Assembly (NCBI GenBank): GCA_003134995.1
Contig: PLDC01000018.1
Coordinates: 124,001 to 188,000, forward strand
Length of the DNA: 64,000 bases
Direction of reading: 5' to 3'
Source of the DNA: Acidobacteriaceae bacterium
Lineage (GTDB): Bacteria > Acidobacteriota > Terriglobia > Terriglobales > Acidobacteriaceae
Shown here: positions 34,530 through 43,277 of the stretch, one piece after another
How positions within the stretch are numbered: the first letter of the stretch is position 1
Layout of the letters: each line of letters starts with the position of its first letter
Notes under the pieces: model-generated
The model's input: only the letters and a program-made list of their open reading frames with translations
Told to the model about the DNA's origin: nothing
The model's database searches: none
Made by a program: the position numbers and the translations under genes

Positions 34530-36233
34530 GTGCTGGTGGAATTGCGTCTGGAGAATTACGCGGTCATCGACAACGCGGCGGTGGAGTTCGCCTCCGGTCT
34601 AAATCTGCTCACCGGGGAAACGGGAGCGGGCAAATCCATTCTGATCGATGCGTTGGCTTTGTTGCTCGGCGAAAAGGCGTCGAGTGACGTGATTAGCACT
34701 GGAGCGGAGCGCGCAGTAGTGTCTGCGGTTTTCGAGTGCGAAGGCAGCGCCGGAGCCGCGATTGAAAAGGTGCTGGAGCACAACGGCCTCGACGTATCGG
34801 AGGACGGCTCGCTGATTGTTCGGCGCGAAATTGCGGCTGGAGGCAAGGGCCGCGTCTTCGTGAACAACCAGCCGGCAACGGTCGCGGTGCTGCGGCAGCT
34901 TGCGCCGCAACTGGCGATCATCCATGCGCAGAATGAATCGATTTTGTCGTTTGATGGTCCGGAGCGGCTGGCGCTGCTCGACGGATTTGCCGGAAGCCAG
35001 ATCGATTCGGTTGCGGCGGCGTTTGAAGCATGGAAGGGAATTCGCAGCCGCATCGAAGATCTGGAACAAGGCGAGCAGGATCGGTTGCGGCTGGTGGATT
35101 TGTGGACGTTTCAAAAGCGCGAAATCGAAGAAGCCAAGCTGGAGGCGGGCGAGGACGAGCGCCTGGAAACGGAAAAACGCGTGCTCGCGAACGCGGAGAA
35201 AATTTACAACGCAGCAATGCAGGCCTTCGATCTGCTGTATGAAGGCGATGGTTCGACGTCTTCCTCGATGCGAGCTGCGCAGAAGCAGATCGAAGAATTG
35301 GCACGATATGAACCCAAGTTCCAGGAAGCTCTGGCTGCGCTCGAAACCGCGCGCATCAGCGTGGAGGATGTTGGGGCCACCGTGCGCGATTACGCGGGCG
35401 GAATCCACGCTTCGCCGGAACATCTGGCGGAGGTGGAGGACCGGCTCGCGTCGCTCGATCGACTGAAGCGGAAGTACGGACCGGCTCTCGATGATGTGAT
35501 CTCGTTCGGCGCGGATGCAGCCCGCAAGCTTTCTGAGGTCGAGAATAAAGACGAAATCCTGCGCGAGCTGCGGGCTGATCTGGCGAAGGCCGGTACCGAG
35601 TATCTGAGCACAGCGCGCACACTGTCGAAAAAGCGCGAAGACGCGGCGCGCAAACTCGAGAAGCTGGTCGAAGCCGAGATCAATGATCTGGCGATGAAGT
35701 CGGCATTCCGCATCGAGATAACAACGGTAGAACAAGAAGGGAACTGGACGACGGCCGGAATAGACGAGGTCGTTTATATGATTGCGACGAATCCGGGCGA
35801 GCCGATGCGCCAGTTGGAACACATTGCGTCCGGAGGAGAATTGTCGCGAGTGATGCTGGCGCTGAAAGTGAGCGTGCAAGCGGGAGGCGATCCTGCTCCT
35901 CGAAAGAAACATCAAAGCGCACAGCGCACGATGGTCTTCGACGAAATCGACACCGGCATTGGAGGCCGCGCCGCCGAGGCAGTGGGAAAGAAACTGAAGC
36001 AACTAGCGCGGGTGAACCAGGTTCTGTGCGTTACTCATCTCCCGCAAATCGCCACGTTTGCCGATCATCATTACGTCATCGAAAAGAAGGCTTGGGGGGG
36101 GCGCACGCGGACAACGATCCGCGCGGTCGTGGGCGAGGAGCGGACCGAAGAAGTCGCACGCATGTTAAGCGGGGCCAAGCTGACTGATACTTCGCGCAAG
36201 CACGCGGAGCAGATGATCAAGGCGAACGGGTGA
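34530..36233 (+). CDS. recN: DNA repair ATPase RecN
   Basis: 567-aa SMC-like protein acting early in double-strand-break repair. The GTG at 34530 (GAGGGCGGCC upstream) gives the canonical N-terminus LVELRLENYAVIDNAAVEF; an in-frame ATG at 34485 is possible. Walker A is GETGAGKS (29-36). Coiled-coil arms run from about 150 to 400. The C-terminal half has the signature HIASGGELSRVMLALK and Walker B TMVFDEIDTGIGGRAA, then LCVTHLPQIATFADHHY. The length is normal. Housekeeping gene embedded in an otherwise accessory stretch. Confidence 0.95.
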   Translation: MLVELRLENYAVIDNAAVEFASGLNLLTGETGAGKSILIDALALLLGEKASSDVISTGAERAVVSAVFECEGSAGAAIEKVLEHNGLDVSEDGSLIVRREIAAGGKGRVFVNNQPATVAVLRQLAPQLAIIHAQNESILSFDGPERLALLDGFAGSQIDSVAAAFEAWKGIRSRIEDLEQGEQDRLRLVDLWTFQKREIEEAKLEAGEDERLETEKRVLANAEKIYNAAMQAFDLLYEGDGSTSSSMRAAQKQIEELARYEPKFQEALAALETARISVEDVGATVRDYAGGIHASPEHLAEVEDRLASLDRLKRKYGPALDDVISFGADAARKLSEVENKDEILRELRADLAKAGTEYLSTARTLSKKREDAARKLEKLVEAEINDLAMKSAFRIEITTVEQEGNWTTAGIDEVVYMIATNPGEPMRQLEHIASGGELSRVMLALKVSVQAGGDPAPRKKHQSAQRTMVFDEIDTGIGGRAAEAVGKKLKQLARVNQVLCVTHLPQIATFADHHYVIEKKAWGGRTRTTIRAVVGEERTEEVARMLSGAKLTDTSRKHAEQMIKANG

Positions 36234-36708
36234 GGACTGGAAGGGCACGGGCCACCATTACTAACGGGGTACCTGTCACCGTTCCCTTGGCCCGACACAA
36301 GTGATCGCCGGACTACCATCTTCCAAGACGGTATGGAGAAGGCTCGGATACTGGAATTTAAAGCGGAGATCAAAGAACTCGGTCCAGTTACGATTAAGGC
36401 GGATCAAAACGAAGTTCACGCATCATTTGACCGTCAAGACTGGGGCGCGGTGAGGTGCCCTGCTGCCCTGATAAGTTTTTCATCGGCGGACCTCATCCGG
36501 CGTTTCCGACTCGATTCACGAAGGAGCAGGTGACGAAGGATGTGCGCCCCGTACTGGCCGAGGACCATAGCTGCGGCCGGATTCATCAAAATAGCTATGC
36601 ATCTTGGGGCTAACTGGTGGACGAATGTTAAGGATTTGATTCAAGGCTGGAAACGCTGGCTACGGGAAAGCGATCAAACTGATTGTAGCGTCAAATGAAA
36701 GCGAAAGG
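36234..36708. other. Low-information stretch between recN and a DUF5677-like gene
   Basis: Mostly without convincing coding signal. A short open frame at 36540-36698 (52 codons, Trp-rich, stop overlapping ATG as ATGA-like context) and an unrelated frame at 36333-36533 are possible but unsupported. The reading frame of the next gene is already open from 36640 with plausible protein sequence, so its true start may lie here. Confidence 0.4.
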
Positions 36709-37422
36709 GTGTTCCGGCTGGCGAAGAAGGTGCTTGCCGTAGAGCGAGGTTGCCCACACTTTCGGGCCGTGCAGGCTCAATGCGCATTTGCTATCGAGGC
36801 TTACACTGGAGTTCTTCAGTTGGTGGATGCCCAGAATGGCGTTGCGGCAGTCTCGTTGGGGCGTACTTTGCTCGAAGCTGTTGTGAGTGCGGTCATCCTA
36901 GCGAAACACCAAGAGAAGCTTGACGATTTCAAGAATCACGGGAAGCTGACAACATTCCAAATGGCACAATCCATTCCGTCTGGCTCGCGTTTCGATTCTC
37001 CGGGGTTGAAGAAATTCAGAGACGACACCAGATCCGAATGCGATGCCCTTAAAGACCACTTCAAACCTACGAGAAACTGGCACCTTCTCAACAATTCGGA
37101 TGCGTTCGCCGAGGCGGAACTGCCAGAGGACTTCCGGGGCAGATACTACATCCGCGTGTCAGCCATTGCGCACGGGCACCCATTTCCGGTTGTCCAACAA
37201 TTCGACAAGGAAGGCAAAGATTGGAAAATCCAGGCGGAGCCCGAGGAATGGAAGAAATGGGCCAAGAAAGAACGCGTGATGAGTATGCTTCTGATGCTTC
37301 ACATGATCGGACGACTATCAAGGGTTTTCGCACTGGGTTTGGAATCAGAAATCGCGCGGGTGAGTCAACAAATCTGGGGGACCGCGCAGCAGCAGATGCA
37401 GACTTTGCGTCCATCCGGCTAG
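36709..37422 (+). CDS. DUF5677-like helical protein
   Basis: 237 aa from the GTG at 36709. Mostly helical: HFRAVQAQCAFAIEAYTGVLQLV, then VSLGRTLLEAVVSAVILAKH (about 45-65), a pattern I associate with DUF5677 proteins, which look HEPN-like. The central region carries NWHLLNNSDAF and SAIAHGHP. HEPN-like proteins are often RNases in toxin-antitoxin or defence loci, but no catalytic R-x4-H motif is obvious. The frame is open to 36640 and reads plausibly (KAIKLIVASNESERVF), so the N-terminus may be longer. Function unknown. Confidence 0.62.
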   Translation: MFRLAKKVLAVERGCPHFRAVQAQCAFAIEAYTGVLQLVDAQNGVAAVSLGRTLLEAVVSAVILAKHQEKLDDFKNHGKLTTFQMAQSIPSGSRFDSPGLKKFRDDTRSECDALKDHFKPTRNWHLLNNSDAFAEAELPEDFRGRYYIRVSAIAHGHPFPVVQQFDKEGKDWKIQAEPEEWKKWAKKERVMSMLLMLHMIGRLSRVFALGLESEIARVSQQIWGTAQQQMQTLRPSG

Positions 37423-37473
37423 ATAATACGGAATTAATTCTTCGACCACCGGATGCGTAGCTATGATGAACCT

Positions 37474-37713
37474 ATGCCAACAGTCACAATCAAAGTGGCA
37501 AAAGCTCAGCTCTCGCAGTTGATCGCCAAGGTCTGCCGGGGCGAGGAGATCATCATAGCGCGAGGGAAGAAACCAGTCGTGAAGCTGGTAGCCTTGCCGG
37601 TCGTGCAAAAGGGCCCGCGGACTCCAGGAGCTTGGAAGGGAAAAATCTCTTGGACCGCTGATGCCTTCGATCCATTGACTGACCAAGAATTGAAAGACTT
37701 GGGATGGGAGTAA
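37474..37713 (+). CDS. Phd/YefM-family antitoxin, apparently orphan
   Basis: 79-aa protein starting MPTVTIKVAKAQLSQLIAKVCRGEEIIIARGKKPVVKLV, the typical Phd/YefM fold that represses its own promoter and blocks a toxin through its C-terminal tail. Toxins of the PIN/VapC, Doc or RelE type normally follow at once. Here the following 210 nt to ispH show no such gene, so the antitoxin seems solitary or serves a toxin elsewhere. An upstream in-frame ATG at 37453 is less likely. Confidence 0.8.
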   Translation: MPTVTIKVAKAQLSQLIAKVCRGEEIIIARGKKPVVKLVALPVVQKGPRTPGAWKGKISWTADAFDPLTDQELKDLGWE

Positions 37714-37923
37714 GGCCGTTCCGTTCACTGGTCCAGAATCCCCATCCACTGCTAATCCCCGCCGTTTCTTTGGCTTACGTTGACCAGCCGGGTTCTTTCC
37801 AGTAGCTTATTAATATCGCCTCAATAAGGTTCGTGTAGGCTAACCGTAGTGATTTCGAGCCGATTTTTGCATCTTACATAGTTCAGGGATTATCAGAAGG
37901 TTATAGGAATCAGGAGCCTGAGA

Positions 37924-38901
37924 TTGCCAAACAGCCAGGGAAAGACCGTGCTTTTGCTGAAGCCGCGAGGGTTCTGTGCCGGGGTGGTGCGGGCAATTGA
38001 TGTAGTCCGCATCGCGCTCGAGGCCTTTGGTCCGCCGATCTACGTCCGCAAAGAGATTGTCCACAACAGCTTTGTCGTGGATGAACTGCGCGGCAAGGGC
38101 GCCATCTTCGTCGACAGCGAAGATGAAGTTCCGAATGGCGAGCGCGTCATCTACAGCGCTCACGGCGTTTCGCCGGAGGTGCGCGAACACAGCGCCCGGC
38201 GCGGCTTGCGCGTCATCGATGCCACCTGCCCGCTAGTCACCAAGGTGCACGTAGAAGCCGTCAAGTTTGCCAAGGAAGGCTATTCGCTTATCCTCATCGG
38301 CCACCACGATCACGACGAAGTGATTGGGACGCTGGGCGAAGCTCCGCTAGTCACGCAGGTCGTGGGGAATCCCGAGCAGGTGAAGTCCCTCTCTGTGCCT
38401 GATCCGAATCGCGTGGCGTATCTTACGCAGACCACGCTGAGCCTTGATGAGACCAAAGACATCATCGCCGCACTGAAGAAGAAGTTTCCCAACATCAAAG
38501 GCCCGGCAGCGCAGGATATCTGCTATGCCACCGAGAATCGTCAGGTGGCCGTCAAGCAGGTCGCATCGGAAGCTGATCTGCTACTGGTAGTGGGGTCGGA
38601 AAACAGTTCAAACTCGAATCGTCTGGTGGAGGTGGCGCGCAACCTGGGCACCAACTCCCACCTCATCGACAGCTACAAAGATATCGAGGCCGAGTGGCTG
38701 ACAAACGTGAAGACGGTCGCCCTGACAGCTGGCGCTTCTGCGCCAGAATGTTTAGTGGAAGAAACGATGAGGTTTCTAGCCAGCAAAGGTTTCGACAACG
38801 TTCAGGAACTCGAAGTGATGCCGGAAAACGTTCGCTTCGGTCTGCCGCCGGAGATTGTCGAGGCCATCGCCGCCGCTCCGGTCAGCGCTACCGCCGATTA
38901 A
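37924..38901 (+). CDS. ispH: 4-hydroxy-3-methylbut-2-enyl diphosphate reductase IspH (LytB)
   Basis: Last enzyme of the MEP isoprenoid pathway, reducing HMBPP to IPP and DMAPP with a [4Fe-4S] cluster. 325 aa. Cluster cysteines are in PRGFCAG (Cys18), DATCP (Cys102) and DICYATENRQ (Cys200). YSAHGVSPEVRE and GSENSSNSNRLVEVA are conserved substrate-binding segments. TTG start with AGGAG 8 nt upstream. It opens the hopanoid region and lies 72 nt before shc, so precursor supply and hopanoid synthesis are probably co-expressed. Confidence 0.96.
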   Translation: MPNSQGKTVLLLKPRGFCAGVVRAIDVVRIALEAFGPPIYVRKEIVHNSFVVDELRGKGAIFVDSEDEVPNGERVIYSAHGVSPEVREHSARRGLRVIDATCPLVTKVHVEAVKFAKEGYSLILIGHHDHDEVIGTLGEAPLVTQVVGNPEQVKSLSVPDPNRVAYLTQTTLSLDETKDIIAALKKKFPNIKGPAAQDICYATENRQVAVKQVASEADLLLVVGSENSSNSNRLVEVARNLGTNSHLIDSYKDIEAEWLTNVKTVALTAGASAPECLVEETMRFLASKGFDNVQELEVMPENVRFGLPPEIVEAIAAAPVSATAD

Positions 38902-38973
38902 TGGAGCCATGTTCGACAGAGCATGTTCGACGGACATGATTAATGGAGCGACGACTAACGGAGCCAAATATTG

Positions 38974-40953
38974 ATGGATACAAACTCCCCTGATGCGAAT
39001 TTAGCCTCCGCACCCCAACTTCGCTTTGGCAAGATCGATGGTCTGGCCGGCCGCGTGGCTGCCGCGATGAACGCAGCCCGCAAATTTCTTTTCTCCGAGA
39101 TGCATGAGGATGGCTACTGGTGCGGAGAACTCGAAGCCGACACCACGCTCGAATCCGACTATCTTGTTCTGCACACCCTGCTCGGCACCGTCGATCCTGA
39201 GCGCTTCCAGAAGGCGGCCAACTGGATCATTCAGCATCAGCATGAAGACGGCGGGTGGAATACCTATCCAGGCGGCCCTTCGAACATCAGCGTTTCAGTG
39301 AAAGCGTATTTCGGGCTGAAGCTAGCGGGATACACGGCGGATCATCCCGTGATGCAGCGCGCCCGCAAGAGAATTCTCGAGCTCGGCGGCGTCACCGAGG
39401 TCAATACATTTACCAAGATCTATCTCTGCTTCTTCGGCCAGTACGATTACGATGCAGTGCCTGCGATTCCGCCGGAGATCGTGCTGTTTCCCAACTGGTT
39501 CTGGTTCAACATCTACGAGATTTCATCGTGGTCCCGCGCCATCCTGGTGCCGCTTTCCATCTGCTACGCCAAAAAGCCGTTCAAAAAGATTCCGCGCGAA
39601 ATGGGTGTTGAAGAATTGTTTGTAGGGGGGATGACCAAGTCGCGCATGCACCTGCGCTGGTCGAAGAAGCTGGTCTCGTGGCGGAATTTCTTTCTCTGCA
39701 TCGACCGCATGACGCACTGGTTTGAGCGCGTTCACATTCGTCCCCTGCGCTCGATCGCACTGAAGAGCGCGGAGAAGTGGGTGCTTGATCGAGTCGAGAT
39801 GAGCGATGGTCTCTGCGGCATTTACCCTTCGATCATGAACACGGTCATCGCCCTGCGTTGTCAGGGATATTCTCTCGATGATCCGCAGGTGATTCGCGCA
39901 CTGGATGAGTTCGAGAAGCTCGGCATCGAAGAGCGCGTGAACGGAGAAGAGACCTTCCGCATGCAGCCCTGCATGTCGCCGGTGTGGGATACGGCGTATG
40001 CGATGTTCGCCCTCGCCGAGGCGGGAATTCCGGCGAGTGATCCGCGCATGGTGAAGTGCGCCGACTGGATTTTGCAGAAGCAAGTGCGTAATCCTGGCGA
40101 CTGGCAGTTCAAAAACAAAAAGGGCAAGCCCGGCGGATGGTACTTCGAGTTTAACAATGAGTTTTATCCCGATGTAGATGACACCGCGATGGTTTGCCTC
40201 GCGCTGAGCCGCGTTGAGCACCCCAATGGGCGCTACCAGCGCGAGTCGGTGCAGCGCGCCATCGACTGGGTTTTGTCGATGCAATGCAAGAATGGCGGCT
40301 GGGCATCCTTCGACAAAGATAACGACCGCATGGTCTTCGAGCAAGTGCCCTTCGCCGATCACAACGCCATGCTCGATCCCGCGACCGTGGATATCACCGG
40401 GCGCACGCTCGAGATGCTGGCTGCCTACGGTTACGACAAGAAGCATCCGGCGGTGCAGCGCGCGATTGAGTTCGTCCGCAAAGAACAAGAACCGGATGGA
40501 AGCTGGTTCGGCCGTTGGGGCGTGAATTACATCTACGGTACGGCGCTGGTGCTGCGCGGGCTCGAAGCGATTGGCATGGATAACCACGAGCCCTGCATGC
40601 AGCAGGCAGCCGAGTGGTTGCGCATGGTGCAAAATCCGGATGGCGGCTGGGGTGAGAGCTGCGGCTCGTACGATGATGTGAGCACTCATGGAGTGGGCCC
40701 AAGCACGCCATCACAAACGGCGTGGGCAATTCTGGGCATACTTGCAGTCGGCGATACGCGCAGTGATTCGGTGGCTCGCGGAATTGCGTACCTATTGCGC
40801 ACGCAGAAAGAAGACGGCTCGTGGGATGAGCCTTACTGCACGGGCACCGGCTTTCCGCGAGTTTTCTATTTGCAGTATCACCTCTACCGCGAATACTTTC
40901 CGCTGCTCGCGCTGACGACGTACGCGAAGGTGATGGAGAAAAACGGAAACTAA
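38974..40953 (+). CDS. shc: Squalene-hopene cyclase
   Basis: Membrane-associated class II terpene cyclase converting squalene to hopene/hopanol. 659 aa, the normal length. The catalytic acid motif DVDD is at residues 400-403. QW repeats are abundant, for example QHEDGGWNTY, QCKNGGWASFDKDNDR, EPDGSWFGRWGVNYIYG, NPDGGWGESCGSYDD and KEDGSWDEPYCTGTGFPRVFYLQYHLYREYFP. The start is the ATG at 38974 (GGAG about 10 nt upstream), with a TTG one codon earlier. Central enzyme of the cluster. Confidence 0.97.
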   Translation: MDTNSPDANLASAPQLRFGKIDGLAGRVAAAMNAARKFLFSEMHEDGYWCGELEADTTLESDYLVLHTLLGTVDPERFQKAANWIIQHQHEDGGWNTYPGGPSNISVSVKAYFGLKLAGYTADHPVMQRARKRILELGGVTEVNTFTKIYLCFFGQYDYDAVPAIPPEIVLFPNWFWFNIYEISSWSRAILVPLSICYAKKPFKKIPREMGVEELFVGGMTKSRMHLRWSKKLVSWRNFFLCIDRMTHWFERVHIRPLRSIALKSAEKWVLDRVEMSDGLCGIYPSIMNTVIALRCQGYSLDDPQVIRALDEFEKLGIEERVNGEETFRMQPCMSPVWDTAYAMFALAEAGIPASDPRMVKCADWILQKQVRNPGDWQFKNKKGKPGGWYFEFNNEFYPDVDDTAMVCLALSRVEHPNGRYQRESVQRAIDWVLSMQCKNGGWASFDKDNDRMVFEQVPFADHNAMLDPATVDITGRTLEMLAAYGYDKKHPAVQRAIEFVRKEQEPDGSWFGRWGVNYIYGTALVLRGLEAIGMDNHEPCMQQAAEWLRMVQNPDGGWGESCGSYDDVSTHGVGPSTPSQTAWAILGILAVGDTRSDSVARGIAYLLRTQKEDGSWDEPYCTGTGFPRVFYLQYHLYREYFPLLALTTYAKVMEKNGN

Positions 40954-40984
40954 GTTGCCAGTTGCCAGTCCCCAGTTGCCAGCC
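40953..40984. repeat. Left arm of inverted repeat flanking P-loop gene
   Basis: Three GTTGCCA-type units directly after the shc stop codon. Nearly the reverse complement of 41451-41477. Confidence 0.8.
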
Positions 40985-41002
40985 AGCGCGCGTTCAGTTC
41001 TT

Positions 41003-41443
41003 ATGAACAAGGAAGTCGTGCTTCTGACAGGCCTCCCGGGATGTGGCAAAACGACCTATCTGTGTCAGATGTGTCGAGACGGCTGGCTAGTCTTCGACGA
41101 TTTCAAAGCCCTGGCTTTTGAGGACTGTTCGAAGTTCCGCAGCTCGCGGAAATTTAGCGCACTTATCGCTGCACTTCAAGACGGCCTCAGGTGCGCCGTG
41201 GCAGACATCGACTTCTGCGATACGAATGCTCGTAACGAGGCGGAGAGTATCCTGCACGCGGAAATTGCTGGTTTGGCCGTCAGGTGGGAGTTTTTTGCGA
41301 ACGACCGCTCAGCGTGCGAGGCAAACATAAGAACCCGAAGCCGCTCGTGTCTTCAGCGCGAACTGGACTGTCTGGCGAAGTACTCACACTCGTACAATAT
41401 TCCCGAGGGTGCGGTAGTTCTACCCGTTTGGCAGAAAATATGA
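41003..41443 (+). CDS. Small P-loop NTPase/kinase-like protein in an inverted-repeat cassette
   Basis: 146-aa soluble protein beginning MNKEVVLLTGLPGCGKTTYL, with Walker A GLPGCGKT (about 10-17). WLVFDDFKAL and VADIDFCD provide possible Walker B-type acidic residues. The size and layout resemble small predicted kinases of the AAA_33 type; the substrate is unknown. It interrupts the hopanoid operon between shc and hpnA and is bounded by inverted GTTGCCA/TGGCAAC repeats, so it may be an acquired cassette rather than a pathway gene. Confidence 0.75.
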   Translation: MNKEVVLLTGLPGCGKTTYLCQMCRDGWLVFDDFKALAFEDCSKFRSSRKFSALIAALQDGLRCAVADIDFCDTNARNEAESILHAEIAGLAVRWEFFANDRSACEANIRTRSRSCLQRELDCLAKYSHSYNIPEGAVVLPVWQKI

Positions 41444-41450
41444 GAACTGA

Positions 41451-41477
41451 CAGCTGGCAACTGGCAACTGGCAACTG
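41451..41477. repeat. Right arm of inverted repeat flanking P-loop gene
   Basis: Three TGGCAAC-type units ending 3 nt before the hpnA TTG start, so they occupy the place where its ribosome-binding site would be. Pairs with 40953-40984. Confidence 0.8.
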
Positions 41478-41480
41478 CCT

Positions 41481-42467
41481 TTGAGAGCCTTCGTCACAGG
41501 CGCCACCGGATTTCTGGGCTCGCATGTCGCGCGAGTTCTCGCCGAGCAGGGAGCCGATCTGCGGCTATTGGTGCGTCCCTCCAGCAATCTGAAGAATCTT
41601 GAAGGCTTGAAGGCGGAAACGGCAATCGGCGATCTGCGCGATCCAGCATCGCTGGAAAAGGCGATGGCTTGCTGCGAGGTTGTATTTCACGTCGCCGCCG
41701 ACTACCGGCTCTGGGTGCGCGATCCCAACGAGATGTACCGTTCCAACGTCGAAGGCACGCGCGCCATCATCGAAGCCGCGCGCAAGAATGCAGTGCGATG
41801 CGTAGTCTACACATCGAGCGTCGCGACCATGGGATTTACTGGCAACGGGCACCCAGCCGACGAAGATTCTCCAGTCGCTCTCGCCGATATGATCGGCCAC
41901 TACAAGCGGTCGAAATTTATGGCGGAACAAGTTGCGCTCGAAGCCGGCCGCGGCGCGATGCGGGTGGTAACGGTGAATCCCACAACGCCAGTCGGCGAGC
42001 AGGATGTAAAACCGACTCCAACGGGACGCATCGTCGTCGACTTCCTGAAAGGAAAATTCCCGGCGTACGTGGATACAGGCTTGAACCTGGTTGACGTTCG
42101 CGAATGTGCGCGCGGACACGTGGCGGCGCTGGAAAAAGGCAAGAGCGGCGAGCGCTACATTCTGGGCGGAGAGAACCTGACGCTAAAGCAGATTCTCGAC
42201 AAGCTGGGCGCGATCGCTGGCCTGCCTTCGCCGAAAGTGAAGCTGCCATACTTTGTCGCCTACTTAGCCGGAGCAGTCGATGAGACGGTATCCGGTCGCA
42301 TGCTCGGCCGCGAGCCGCGTGCGACCATCGAGACGGTACGCATGGGAAAGAAAAAGATGTGGGCTAGTTCGAGCAAGGCCGAGAGGGAACTGGGCTGGAA
42401 GACCCTACCCGCCGATGCAGCCTTGCGCCGTGCGGTAGAGTGGTTCCGGGCCAACGGCTATGCCTAA
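41481..42467 (+). CDS. hpnA: Hopanoid-associated NAD-dependent epimerase/dehydratase HpnA
   Basis: 328-aa short-chain dehydrogenase/epimerase. Rossmann motif GATGFLGSHVA at the N-terminus, then DLRDPASLEKAM and FHVAADYRLWVRDPNEMYRSNVEGTR. The catalytic Ser-Tyr-Lys is in TSSVA and GHYKRSKFMAE. PTTPVGEQDVKPTPTGRIVVDFL is typical of HpnA. Likely modifies a sugar-derived hopanoid side chain (family inference). The TTG start has no Shine-Dalgarno sequence because the inverted repeat abuts it. Overlaps hpnG by 8 nt. Confidence 0.92.
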   Translation: MRAFVTGATGFLGSHVARVLAEQGADLRLLVRPSSNLKNLEGLKAETAIGDLRDPASLEKAMACCEVVFHVAADYRLWVRDPNEMYRSNVEGTRAIIEAARKNAVRCVVYTSSVATMGFTGNGHPADEDSPVALADMIGHYKRSKFMAEQVALEAGRGAMRVVTVNPTTPVGEQDVKPTPTGRIVVDFLKGKFPAYVDTGLNLVDVRECARGHVAALEKGKSGERYILGGENLTLKQILDKLGAIAGLPSPKVKLPYFVAYLAGAVDETVSGRMLGREPRATIETVRMGKKKMWASSSKAERELGWKTLPADAALRRAVEWFRANGYA

Positions 42468-43275
42468 AGTCGCCATCGCCATTATTGCCGCCCTCGAACG
42501 CGAAGTCAGCGGCCTGACTAAGAACTGGGTTCGCGTCGAACGCGAGCACCAAGGCCGTAACTTTCTTTTCCTTCGTCGCGAAGAGCATGAGCGCGAGCAG
42601 ATGATTGTGGTGTGCGGCGGCATTGGCCCGGAAGCAGCACGCCGCGCCGCCGAGGCGGTGATCGCATTGTATCGCCCGAGCCAAGTTCAGTCCGTCGGAT
42701 TCGCAGGCGCGCTCGATGCGAGCTTGCACGTCGGCGATGTTTTCGTCCCGGCGGTGGTGATTGATGCCGGCGATGGCAGTCGCACCCAGATCGAAGGGAC
42801 GCACAATCGCGGAGGAAGTAATCAAGGAACTCTGGTGACCTTCATGGATATAGCCGGAGTCGATCAGAAAGCCAACCTGGCGCAGGCCTACGGAGCGCAA
42901 GCGGTCGACATGGAAGCCTCAGCGGTTGCCGCAGCAGCGCGAGCCCACGGCATTCCCTTCGCCGCGATCAAAGCGATCTCCGACGAATCAAATTTCGAAA
43001 TGCCGCAAACCGCGCGCTTCATTGATTCACAAGGCCGGTTCAGGACAGCCAGCTTTGCATACTACGCCGCCCTGCGTCCATGGCTGTGGCCGCGAGTTGC
43101 ACAACTCGCCGGAAACAGCCGCAAAGCCGCGAACGCGCTAGGCCAGCATTTGCAGCGCCTCCACCAAGAACTTGGCCAAGCACCAGGAGAGGCAACAAAA
43201 AATATTGCCGCGACTTCAGCATCATCCAGTCCGGAAATAACAGCGAGCGGATCGCGTCTTGGAGGTCGCGAATAA
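42460..43275 (+). CDS. hpnG: Adenosylhopane nucleosidase-like phosphorylase HpnG
   Basis: 271-aa protein of the PNP/UDP phosphorylase fold. Conserved segments are IIAALEREV (N-terminus), VVCGGIGPEAARRAAEAVI, VGFAGALDASLHVGDVFVP and the catalytic VDMEASAVAAAARAHGIPF, then AISDESNFEMP. In hopanoid clusters HpnG removes adenine from adenosylhopane to give ribosylhopane. Assignment rests on fold plus the neighbouring hpnA and shc. The C-terminal ~40 residues are low-complexity. The HpnH partner is not in the window. Confidence 0.83.
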   Translation: MPKVAIAIIAALEREVSGLTKNWVRVEREHQGRNFLFLRREEHEREQMIVVCGGIGPEAARRAAEAVIALYRPSQVQSVGFAGALDASLHVGDVFVPAVVIDAGDGSRTQIEGTHNRGGSNQGTLVTFMDIAGVDQKANLAQAYGAQAVDMEASAVAAAARAHGIPFAAIKAISDESNFEMPQTARFIDSQGRFRTASFAYYAALRPWLWPRVAQLAGNSRKAANALGQHLQRLHQELGQAPGEATKNIAATSASSSPEITASGSRLGGRE

Positions 43276-43277
43276 GA

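Noticed and set aside
34599-36002. 467-codon minus-strand frame opposite recN
   Set aside because: recN has complete, diagnostic motifs; the opposite frame has no recognisable domain or start signal.
39523-40689. 388-codon minus-strand frame opposite squalene-hopene cyclase
   Set aside because: Antisense shadow of a certain gene; His/Arg-rich with no known motif.
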